The position numbers and the translations under genes are program-made. DNA of 64,000 nucleotides from contig CAWBKX010000002.1 of the NCBI GenBank assembly GCA_963789565.1, forward strand, positions 3,100,001 to 3,164,000, written 5' to 3'. The notes beneath the pieces are model-generated. The model made no database searches. It had not been told where the DNA came from and was given only the letters and a program-made list of their open reading frames with translations. The DNA comes from CALAGB01 sp963789565. Its GTDB lineage: Bacteria; Chloroflexota; Chloroflexia; Thermomicrobiales; Thermomicrobiaceae. The stretch's first letter is position 1; the number at the start of each line of letters is the position of its first letter. Below, one piece after another: positions 16,172 through 23,361 of this stretch.

Positions 16172-17050
16172 TCACTCGTCGAACAGGCTGCGTTGCTCGG
16201 CGTCCGCTCGGGACGACGGCGTTTCATGCGGAACTTCGAGCATGTCCATCAGCTTGAACGCGTTGAGCGGCCCCTGATCGGCATAGTTGGTGTTGAAGAA
16301 GATATGGATCGAGTCCGCGGCTTGACGCGCGGAACGGATCTTCTCGTTCCACTCCTGCAGCTCTTCGGTCTTGTACTCCCAGTTGAAGCGGTCTCGGCTC
16401 GAGCCGGTGAACTTGTACCAGGTCTCGTAGTTTCGTCCATGAAATCGAATGATCGCCAGCTTGGAGTTCGTCACCGCGTAAACCGGCGGCACGCTTCCTG
16501 ACCCCATCTGCGGTTCGTCCGCCATGGTGTAGCTGAGCCCCGTCTCTTGCAGAAGCTGGAGCGTGTCGGCTGCGTGGTCTTCGTCGAGCCAATCACGTCG
16601 TCGAAACTCGACCGAAATGAGCACTCCCGGCATGAGCTCTGGTAGCAATCGAATGTACTCCTGGTGCTCCTCCGTGTTGCGATAGGAGGGCGGGAACTGA
16701 AAGGTGACGGCTCCAAGCTTGCCTGATCCGGCCAGAGGTTCAATCGCTTCGGCAAACGCACTGGCGACGTCAGCGTCGGGTGTCGGCGTCTCTCCGCGAG
16801 GTATCTCAGGAGTGCTGGTGAGCTCGCGCGGCGGTTTCACGTCGAAGACGAAGTGGTCGGGCGTGCGGCTCACCCAGTTTTCGACCATCTTGCGAGTCGG
16901 AATACGATAGTAGGTCATGTTCACTTCAACGACCGAAAAAAACTTGGCGTAATAGGGAAGCTGCTCAGCAGATTTCAGTCCCGGAGGGTAGAACGGGTCG
17001 TGGTCGCTCCAGGCCGACGTACCGATGAGTAGCTGTGACACGTCTTCCAC
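16172..17050 (-). CDS. DUF72 (YecE-like) protein
   Basis: A 292-residue TIM-barrel protein of the DUF72 family. It opens with LLIGTSAWSDHDPFYPPG, then VVEVNMTYYRIPTRKMVENW and FVFDVKPPRELT, and includes the typical GAVTFQFPPSYRN and FHGRNYETWYK segments and the FNTNYADQGPLNA end. The family is widespread and structurally related to endonuclease IV-like barrels, but its biochemical role is unknown. It is separated from the membrane-anchored protein gene at 17078 by 27 bases on the same strand and may be cotranscribed. Confidence 0.85.
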   Translation of the reverse strand: MEDVSQLLIGTSAWSDHDPFYPPGLKSAEQLPYYAKFFSVVEVNMTYYRIPTRKMVENWVSRTPDHFVFDVKPPRELTSTPEIPRGETPTPDADVASAFAEAIEPLAGSGKLGAVTFQFPPSYRNTEEHQEYIRLLPELMPGVLISVEFRRRDWLDEDHAADTLQLLQETGLSYTMADEPQMGSGSVPPVYAVTNSKLAIIRFHGRNYETWYKFTGSSRDRFNWEYKTEELQEWNEKIRSARQAADSIHIFFNTNYADQGPLNAFKLMDMLEVPHETPSSRADAEQRSLFDE

Positions 17051-17077
17051 CTCTCTCGCCGATGGGCGCGAACTCGT

Positions 17078-17815
17078 TCAGATTATCGCATCCACCTGAG
17101 AAGCGACGCCGAAGGGCAGTCTAGTTCGCGGTGAGGCGGCGGAATGCACATCATATTGTGCGGGAGTTGGACGTGGGTGGAGCGAGTGAAACATCAGCTG
17201 CGAGGCCTGGTCGATCTCAGCCTTCACGCTGTCGTCACCGTAGAGGATGACGAGCAGATCGTCGTTTTCTCGGCGGATGAGTAGCGCCACGGCGTGCTCT
17301 TGGCCGCCGTCGATTGGCTGGACTTCGTACCTGACGATGCGCCCGGAATAGGAGTCGACACGCGTATCCTGGATGGCCCCCATGTCGGTGATCTGGTCTT
17401 CGCCGGTTTGTTCAACGATGCGGATGACACGTTGAAAATAGGCATCCGTCACGTCAGGTTGACGATCGCCGAAACGAGACGCGGCGATCAAAAGATGGAC
17501 ATGTCCGCTGTCCGCGTTGTCGTACCACCAGTTGCCCCCGTCACCGTTGACCGTGGCAGACGTCAGGTCGCTGCCGGCCGGCAGTGCCATGTCAATTGAC
17601 GGGCCGGAAATGAAGGTTGGCCGTCTGACTACGATCGTCGTTGACATCGTCGGCGCTGAACGATGTGATCGGTGAACCGCGAGAAACGCGACGCCGGCCA
17701 TTGTGACGGTAGCACCAGCCAGGAACACAAGGATGACGGCGATCGACGCGTACGCCCAGCCGTTCATTTTGGAGCCGTGGTTGTCAGCGTCCGGTGTGTG
17801 ATCAATCGAGTCCAT
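17078..17815 (-). CDS. Membrane-anchored protein of unknown function
   Basis: A 245-residue protein with a short cytoplasmic N-terminus, one membrane helix at about residues 19-45 (YASIAVILVFLAGATVTMAG) and an extracytoplasmic domain of about 200 residues. The domain has alternating strands, including SGRIVRYEVQPIDGGQEHAV, but no motif I recognise. The frame is open beyond ATG 17815, but that codon gives a sensible N-terminus before the helix. The divergent neighbour at 18014 is the redox selenoprotein candidate; a functional link is not shown. Confidence 0.55.
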   Translation of the reverse strand: MDSIDHTPDADNHGSKMNGWAYASIAVILVFLAGATVTMAGVAFLAVHRSHRSAPTMSTTIVVRRPTFISGPSIDMALPAGSDLTSATVNGDGGNWWYDNADSGHVHLLIAASRFGDRQPDVTDAYFQRVIRIVEQTGEDQITDMGAIQDTRVDSYSGRIVRYEVQPIDGGQEHAVALLIRRENDDLLVILYGDDSVKAEIDQASQLMFHSLHPRPTPAQYDVHSAASPRTRLPFGVASQVDAII

Positions 17816-18013
17816 TATAAGGTTCCAGGTACCGCATTCCGTCGGCCATCGGCACCTACGATGTCGGTGCAACGTCGCATGCTGTCGCGAGGTTGTAATG
17901 CGCGAACGCGCACCGACTCTACCGCTCTTAGCACTTCTCTGCTAGGGTCTAGGCATCGGCCGCACGATCGGCCGGCCGCGATAAGAGCGGTCCGTTGGAA
18001 AGGAGACTGGCTC

Positions 18014-18706
18014 ATGCCGATCATTCCCCAAGAGGATCAAGACTACATCAGGAGTCTGTACGACGAGAAGCTCGTCGAGAAGGTCACGTTGCGCTTCTAC
18101 ACGCAGCACGACACTGGATTGATCGTGCCGGGGCAGGAATGTGCCACGTGCCGTGACACGCATCAGTTGCTCGAAGAGTTGGTCTCACTTTCAGACAAGC
18201 TTGAGCTCGACGTCCACGACTTCTACGCCGAACGCGAAACCGCGTCCGCGGAGGGCGTGACCGAGATTCCGGCGATCGTGCTCGAAGGCGAGAACAAGGG
18301 CACTGTTCGCTTCATTGGCGCCCCGGCCGGATACGAGTTCGCTACGCTGATCGAAGATCTGGTCGACGTTTCTCGCGGCACGACCGACCTTCAGCTTCAT
18401 AGTCGCGACACCCTCTCATCACTCACCGAGCCCGTCCACATCAAAGTCTTCGTGACACCTACCTGACCACACTGTCCAGGTGCCGCCAGGATGGCGCACA
18501 TGATGGCAATCGAGAGCGATCTCGTGACTGCGGACGTGGTCGAGGTAGGCGAGTTCCCACTCATCGCGCAACGCTACCAGGTCTACGCTGTGCCCAAGGT
18601 CGTCTTCAACGAGTCTGTCTCGTTCGACGGCAACCGTCCCGAGGCAGCGTTCATCGGCGCGATTGAATCAGTGACAAGCAAGGGCGAGTCGGACTCGGCT
18701 TCCTAG
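18014..18706 (+). CDS. Probable selenoprotein: two-domain thioredoxin-fold disulfide oxidoreductase (PDO/glutaredoxin-like) with UGA-encoded Sec
   Basis: Starting at ATG 18014 behind AAGGAG, the frame meets TGA at 18464-18466 and then stays open in the same frame to TAG 18706. Reading TGA as selenocysteine gives a 230-residue protein of two thioredoxin folds. Domain 1 (about 20-120) has CATC (C43, C46) and a cis-Pro motif TEIPAIVL. Domain 2 (about 140-220) has KVFVTPT-U-PHC with Sec at 151 and C154, followed by the cis-Pro motif YAVPKVVFN. TGA thus replaces exactly the first Cys of the CxxC active site, and sequence after it remains homologous. A SECIS-like hairpin begins 13 bases after it. 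The family (PDO) exchanges disulfides. Conventional gene calling would split it at the TGA. selB is in the same window. Confidence 0.85.
18480..18499 (+). promoter_or_regulatory. Bacterial SECIS-like hairpin
   Basis: GTG (18480-18482) plus CGCC (18484-18487) pair with GGCG (18493-18496) plus CAC (18497-18499), with C18483 bulged, around the five-base loop AGGAT (18488-18492). The loop starts 22 bases after the UGA, has G among its first two bases, and its stem exceeds four base pairs; these are the published criteria for bacterial SECIS elements bound by SelB. Confidence 0.7.
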
Positions 18707-18761
18707 CTCACCACGGAATCGAATCACCTACCGGAGAGCGCAACCCCGACGAAAATGGAAA

Positions 18762-18790
18762 CGGGCCATGTCCACGCTGGACACGGCCCG
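18762..18790. terminator. Hairpin terminator between convergent genes
   Basis: CGGGCC (18762-18767) and TGTCCA (18769-18774) pair with TGGACA (18778-18783) and GGCCCG (18785-18790), with one A/C mismatch and a three-base loop. It lies between the selenoprotein gene (+) and the MFS gene (-). The plus-strand flank at 18751-18761 is A-rich, giving U-rich RNA for the minus-strand transcript. Confidence 0.75.
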
Positions 18791-18812
18791 GTTGATGAGG
18801 TATTGGTGACGG

Positions 18813-20276
18813 TCAGTCTGCCGCGAGCACGACGTCCTCCTGGATTTGCAGTTCGACCGTCTTCTGTGGTTGAGTCATCGTTCCAATTGCGAGCTTGTCT
18901 GACATCAAGAAAGCCGCTGCGATAGAGACCGCGGAGATGATCGTGGCGGCGACGAACGCTTCATGGAACGCCACCACCGCGCTCGACCGCGTGACCGCGC
19001 TACCAAGTGCGGCATGATGCACGCTGAGTCGCGCTGTCAGAACCGTGGCCATCAAGGCCACGCCGAAGCTGGATGCGACCTGTCGGATGACGCTGAAAGC
19101 CGCGCTGGCTTGACCAGTTTCGGAGCTCGAGACCTGAGCGAAGGTGGCCGCCTGGAGCGGCACGAGGGCCAAACCAAACGCCGCGCCGTTGCTGAACATC
19201 AATCCACGAATCGCCCACACGTCGGTATGCAACCCGACAAGGATGAAGGCGAACATGGTGAGCGCCGAGAGAGTCATTCCAACGATCATCAGCCGTCGAG
19301 GGCCAACTGAGTTGTAGAGCTTCCCGGCGATCGTTGCGGTCAGCATGACACCGAGCGCTTGCGGGAATGTCGTCGAGCCCGATTGGAGCGGCGTCATGCC
19401 ACGCTCCGCCTGCAACAGCAGCGGCAAGAGGAAAATGCTGCCACCGAAGGCCGCGCTGGTGAAGAACATCACGGCGTTTCCAGCCGTAAAGAGCCGATAG
19501 CGGAACAGTCGAACATTGATCATCGGGTACGTCGCACGTAGCTCCGCGGCCACGAAGATTCCCAGCAGGACCAATCCAACTGATCCGAGCCCAGCCACCT
19601 CTAGATTTCCAAACCCTCGAGAACCCGCCTGAGAGAGCGCGTACACAAGGCTCGTCAACCCTGCCGCCCCGAAGATGAACCCCGGGACATCCAGCCGACC
19701 AGTGGAGGGCTCGCGATGCTCCTTGAGGAAGAGCGCACTGATCGTCAACGCCACGATGCCAATCGGGATGTTGATCAAAAAGATCGCATGCCAGCTGTGA
19801 TATTCGACCAGATATCCGCCGATTATAGGGCCGCTGGCCGGCGCCACGATCGCCGGGATACTGATCAACGCAGAGACTCGAGCTCGCTCGCTCGGAGGAA
19901 ATGCGCGGAACATCATCGCGGTTCCGACCGGCGTCAACATGCCTCCACCGATTCCCTGGACCACACGGAACGCGATCAGGCTGTCAATGCTCCAGGCGAA
20001 CGAGCACAGGAACGATGCGGATGTGAACATAATGAGCGCGAACATGAATGTCCGCTTGGTGCCGTATCGGTCACCGACCCAACCACTCAGCGGGATGAAG
20101 ACCGCGAGGCTGAGCAGATAACCGGTGACGATCCATTGGATGCCCGTGGTGCTGGCATGAAACGTCGTCGCCAGCACGGGTAAGGCCACATTGGTGATCG
20201 TCATGTCCAGGAGTTCCATGAACAGCCCAAACACGAACGCCGCGGCCACAATCCACTTGTATTCGATTCGTGCCAT
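18813..20276 (-). CDS. DHA2-family MFS multidrug transporter (EmrB/QacA-like)
   Basis: A 487-residue transporter with about fourteen membrane helices. It has the DHA2 signature in helix 1 (ELLDMTITNVALP), the motif A loop SGWVGDRYGTKRTF between helices 2 and 3, RVVQGIGGGMLTPVG in helix 4 and the motif C region ISIPAIVAPASGPIIGGYL in helix 5. Members export drugs and lipophilic compounds with proton antiport. The frame reaches 20309, but ATG 20276 with GGGAAGAGG eight bases upstream is the better start. A 7-bp inverted repeat lies about 60 bases upstream and may be an operator. Confidence 0.9.
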   Translation of the reverse strand: MARIEYKWIVAAAFVFGLFMELLDMTITNVALPVLATTFHASTTGIQWIVTGYLLSLAVFIPLSGWVGDRYGTKRTFMFALIMFTSASFLCSFAWSIDSLIAFRVVQGIGGGMLTPVGTAMMFRAFPPSERARVSALISIPAIVAPASGPIIGGYLVEYHSWHAIFLINIPIGIVALTISALFLKEHREPSTGRLDVPGFIFGAAGLTSLVYALSQAGSRGFGNLEVAGLGSVGLVLLGIFVAAELRATYPMINVRLFRYRLFTAGNAVMFFTSAAFGGSIFLLPLLLQAERGMTPLQSGSTTFPQALGVMLTATIAGKLYNSVGPRRLMIVGMTLSALTMFAFILVGLHTDVWAIRGLMFSNGAAFGLALVPLQAATFAQVSSSETGQASAAFSVIRQVASSFGVALMATVLTARLSVHHAALGSAVTRSSAVVAFHEAFVAATIISAVSIAAAFLMSDKLAIGTMTQPQKTVELQIQEDVVLAAD

Positions 20277-20333
20277 AAACCCGACCTCTTCCCTTGCCGA
20301 TGTGCCCATTCGCCGCAGACCTTGAGATCAAGA

Positions 20334-20353
20334 ATCAGAATATCTGTTCTGAT
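20334..20353. promoter_or_regulatory. Candidate operator upstream of the MFS transporter
   Basis: ATCAGAA (20334-20340) and TTCTGAT (20347-20353) form a perfect inverted repeat with a six-base centre, 58 bases upstream of the MFS start. Size and position suit a MarR- or TetR-type dimeric repressor; no such regulator gene is adjacent. Confidence 0.4.
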
Positions 20354-20408
20354 CTGTTGTCGAATGGGGTTGCCGGAAATCGACATCGGCCCAAGTGAGA
20401 ACACCATT

Positions 20409-20425
20409 GTGGAGCGGTGCTCCAC
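20409..20425. repeat. Short perfect hairpin
   Basis: GTGGAGC (20409-20415) and GCTCCAC (20419-20425) pair around the loop GGT. It lies between the response regulator and the MFS gene and could end transcription of the two-component operon, although no T-run is present. Confidence 0.4.
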
Positions 20426-20656
20426 GTGTTTGTTAGTCTGCGCCTGAGACGGGTCTGGAATAACTGGACAAAGATGCAGACGGGACAGGACAAGGGGTCA
20501 GGACCATTCCTGGCCCTGGTACACGATCCGTTGCCGGGGGTGAACGGATCCGCGCGGCGCCGGCGGACAACCGAAGCGCGCCGACATGTTGCGAGCATCA
20601 AACGGTCGTGAATCACCATCTCAGTTTTCGTGTCTGGATAGGGAAAGGGGTTAGGC

Positions 20657-21262
20657 TTAGAGCCAGCCCTTCTGTTCCGCGATGCGCGTTGCCTCGAGGC
20701 GATTCTGCGCGCCAAGCTTGTGAATGGCCGACGAGAGGTAGTTCCGAACCGTCCCTTCGGACAGGAACAACCGGTCGGCGATGTCGGCAATGGTGGCTGC
20801 GCTGCGCGAAATTGAGAGGACCTCTTCCTCTCGGTCGGTGAGAGGACTAAGGCCCTCGCTGAGCGCGGCGGCGGCGAGCCCAGGGTCGACCACTCGCTCG
20901 CCGTTCATTGCACGGCGAATCGCCACGGCCAGGTCGCGCGATGGCGCGTCCTTGAGTAGGAACCCCGACGCTCCGTTTTCCATCGCTCGGCGCAGGTATC
21001 CCGGTCGTCCGAACGTGGTCAAGATCAGGATGCGAGATTCCGGCAGCGTGCGCCGCAACTCTTGCAGAACGCTCAGGCCGTCCTGGCCGGGCATCTCGAT
21101 ATCGAGCAGAACGATGTCGGGCTTGGACTGCACGGCGGCATCGAGCACCTGGTCGCCGCGAGCGACCTCAGCCACCACGTCGACGTCTCGTTCGAGGGTG
21201 AGTAGCGCTGCCAGAGCTCCGCGCACCATGGCCTGATCTTCGGCAAGCAACACGCGAATCAT
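20657..21262 (-). CDS. NarL/LuxR-family response regulator
   Basis: A 201-residue protein with a receiver domain (about 1-120: VLLAEDQAMVR, phosphoacceptor Asp in IVLLDIEMPGQDG, Lys in FLLKDAPSRDL) and a LuxR-type helix-turn-helix at the C-terminus (LTDREEEVLSI to LFLSEGTVRNYLSSAIHKL). Its ATG (complement 21260-21262) overlaps the stop of the upstream kinase in ATGA, so translation is coupled and the pair is a two-component system of the DesK/DesR or LiaS/LiaR type. A neighbouring MFS exporter is a plausible target, by position only. Confidence 0.92.
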   Translation of the reverse strand: MIRVLLAEDQAMVRGALAALLTLERDVDVVAEVARGDQVLDAAVQSKPDIVLLDIEMPGQDGLSVLQELRRTLPESRILILTTFGRPGYLRRAMENGASGFLLKDAPSRDLAVAIRRAMNGERVVDPGLAAAALSEGLSPLTDREEEVLSISRSAATIADIADRLFLSEGTVRNYLSSAIHKLGAQNRLEATRIAEQKGWL

Positions 21263-22542
21263 GACATTGCTCCGGCAACACGCTCGGACGACGTCGTACA
21301 TCGTCGCTTGGGCTCGGTTTGCGCTGCACAGTTGGGTGACATTGGCATTGTCGCGACGAGACGGAAACCGCCGTCAGCCATCGGCGCGGCATCAAGCGAC
21401 CCGTTTTCTATCGTGAAGCGTTCTCTGAGCCCTGGCAGTCCAGTTCCTGAACGAGCGCCGCGCACGGTCTCAGCCTGCTGCGGACCTTTACCATCGTCCG
21501 AAATCGTCAGGACCACGTCATCGCCTTCACGCTCGATGTGAATGTCGCAGCGCTCGGCATCGCTATGACGAATGACGTTGGTGACGCCCTCACGAACGGC
21601 CCAACCGAGCGTCGCTTCGACCGTTGATGGGAGCTGGCACACCGTTTTGTTCACTTGGCAATCGATCCCGGCGGCATCCAGAGCCGCTTTCGCTCCGCTC
21701 AACTCCGCGTCGAGGGCTGGTTGTCGGTAACCGCTGACGGCGTCACGGACTTCTCGAAGCGCGGCGCGCGTCACCTGCTCGATGTCGTTTATCTCGTCTT
21801 GCGCCCGAGTGGGATCGACCTCAACCAGACGTCCGGCGAGCTCGCTCTTGAGGGCAATGAGCGAGAGGCTGTGGCCGAGCAGATCGTGCAGATCGCGAGC
21901 GAAGCGCAGTCGCTCATCGGCGACCGCCAACCGAGCGTTCTCCTCGCGCGCGGAGCGAAGCTGAGCGTTCGTTTGAATGAGCCGACGCAAGAAGATCAGC
22001 GCCATGCCCACGAGCACGAATTCAAAGACGATCGATGTGATCGAGATGATCGGAGCACCGATGCCAAGGCCGATGGCGATGGTCGAGGCAGAGATGACGG
22101 CCACGACGCGGAACGCCGTTCGTTCCGGGAACGTACATCCCGCAGCAGTGACGACGAAGATCATGGCCGATAGCCAGGAACTGTTGATGCCGAGTGTGAG
22201 CGCGGTAGTGATCGCGCCAAGCAACACCACGACCGACCAGCCCTCAAACGTCTCGTTGACGTCGAAGAAGGTGTGGAAGAAGCCATAAACATAGGTCGCC
22301 ACGAACAAGATGGTCCCAAGTAACCCGATGACGACCTTGGTGGTGGAATAGTGTCCGCCGAGTAGATCGGATAGCGGATAGGCGAGGAAGAAGAGCCACG
22401 CAAGACCGGCGATTCGGCCGTTTCTCGCCTGGCGCCGATGCGACTCCTCGGACGCATCGATCCGGTACTTGTTGTCCGGATCCCAGAAGACAGCCCGGCG
22501 TATCTTCTGAACTCGACTCATTCTGGTTTCGGTGTTCTCCAT
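21259..22542 (-). CDS. DesK/NarL-type sensor histidine kinase (HisKA_3)
   Basis: A 427-residue kinase with five to six membrane helices between residues about 45 and 190, a short linker, the HisKA_3 phosphorylation site RFARDLHDLLGHSLSL (phosphorylated His in DLHD), and a HATPase_c domain (VREGVTNVIRHSDAERC, ISDDGKG, GTGLPGLRER). Lack of a large extracytoplasmic domain suggests sensing within or at the membrane, as in DesK or LiaS-like kinases. It partners the regulator gene it overlaps by four bases. The N-terminus is charged and unusual in length, about 45 residues before the first helix. Confidence 0.9.
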   Translation of the reverse strand: MENTETRMSRVQKIRRAVFWDPDNKYRIDASEESHRRQARNGRIAGLAWLFFLAYPLSDLLGGHYSTTKVVIGLLGTILFVATYVYGFFHTFFDVNETFEGWSVVVLLGAITTALTLGINSSWLSAMIFVVTAAGCTFPERTAFRVVAVISASTIAIGLGIGAPIISITSIVFEFVLVGMALIFLRRLIQTNAQLRSAREENARLAVADERLRFARDLHDLLGHSLSLIALKSELAGRLVEVDPTRAQDEINDIEQVTRAALREVRDAVSGYRQPALDAELSGAKAALDAAGIDCQVNKTVCQLPSTVEATLGWAVREGVTNVIRHSDAERCDIHIEREGDDVVLTISDDGKGPQQAETVRGARSGTGLPGLRERFTIENGSLDAAPMADGGFRLVATMPMSPNCAAQTEPKRRCTTSSERVAGAMS

Positions 22543-22753
22543 GGACAGGAGACCCTTCTCGAGGTTGATGACTCACACAGCTGCGACTTTCGCAACACTA
22601 TTGGTTAATTATGCATTACGCCCCGCGTGATCCGAGTCCACACGACTGATGTGTGCGATCAATCGTAGGCCTCGGCGGAAACCGGTGGTAGTGAATGGTG
22701 TGCGCATATTCGCATGACATTTGTCACCTTGGGGCTCGATCTAAGATAGAAAG

Positions 22754-22785
22754 ACTCCCGACCGATGGAGGTTTCGGTCGGGAGT
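22754..22785 (-). terminator. Rho-independent terminator after the DUF4242 gene
   Basis: ACTCCCGACCGA (22754-22765) and TCGGTCGGGAGT (22774-22785) form a perfect 12-bp stem with an eight-base loop. On the minus strand it follows the DUF4242 stop by about 40 bases and leads into a T-rich stretch (complement of 22741-22753). Confidence 0.8.
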
Positions 22786-22824
22786 TCCGCGGTTTCATCG
22801 TTTTGTTCTGCCGGGTGCGGACAT

Positions 22825-23100
22825 CTACGGCTGATAGAAATATGGATCGAGTACTGACACTTCGGTCACCCGGTCGACCGGGAGTCCATTGCGTTCGGCC
22901 GCCTGGCGGATGGCATCGGCGGACGGGCCGTCGTAAATGCAGTAGGTCTTGGTCTTGTCGTCGCTCACGTATGAGTGGATCCACGTGACTCCGACGGTAG
23001 CGTTGTTCCCCACCACGTTTGAGACGACCGCCTTGCCCTCGTCAGTAACTGGAATGTGTAGTCCGTCCATAAAGGATCGTTCGACCATGAATCGTGGCAT
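22825..23100 (-). CDS. DUF4242 domain protein (SCO4226-like)
   Basis: A 91-residue ferredoxin-like alpha-beta protein of the DUF4242 family. It shows MPRFMVERSF at the start, WIHSYVSDDKTKTYCIYDGP in the middle and the VDRVTEVSVLDPYF end. A Streptomyces member (SCO4226) binds nickel, but the metal ligands cannot be assigned here. AAAGGAAC lies seven bases upstream of ATG 23100, which is preferred over an upstream alternative at 23127. It is a monocistronic gene with its own terminator. Confidence 0.75.
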   Translation of the reverse strand: MPRFMVERSFMDGLHIPVTDEGKAVVSNVVGNNATVGVTWIHSYVSDDKTKTYCIYDGPSADAIRQAAERNGLPVDRVTEVSVLDPYFYQP

Positions 23101-23260
23101 CGTGAGTTCCTTTCTAGTGCGTTCCACGAACCGCCACTCGGTTGCATGCTGCCTGGCGCCGCAGTACGAGACTGCTTACCGACCCTTACACGTATCTCGA
23201 GTGAATCAATGTCATCATGATGCAAGCACGGAAACTGGACCACGCACGACCTGAATCGCA

Positions 23261-23284
23261 ACCCACGCGAATACCCACACGAAT
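23261..23284. repeat. Tandem 12-bp repeat upstream of the large regulator gene
   Basis: ACCCACGCGAAT (23261-23272) is followed directly by ACCCACACGAAT (23273-23284), differing at one base. It lies 78 bases before the ATG of the XRE-ATPase-TPR gene and could be an autoregulatory operator. Confidence 0.35.
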
Positions 23285-23361
23285 TCCGATTGAATCCAGT
23301 TTGAAGGCAGAGTATTCTGGACCAGCCGCCCTAATTCGCACACGAAAGGTTCGAGATCGGA

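Larger units (their letters stand above)
20277..20656. other. Intergenic stretch with two inverted repeats
   Basis: About 380 bases separate the MFS gene from the upstream response regulator, both on the minus strand. No coding frame is convincing. It holds two perfect 7-bp inverted repeats at 20334-20353 and 20409-20425, listed separately. The promoter of the MFS gene should lie here. Confidence 0.6.

Noticed and set aside
19716..20183. Long open frames antisense to the MFS gene and to other large genes
   Set aside because: They are shadows of high-GC coding sequence: no start signals, no recognised families and overlapping well-supported genes.
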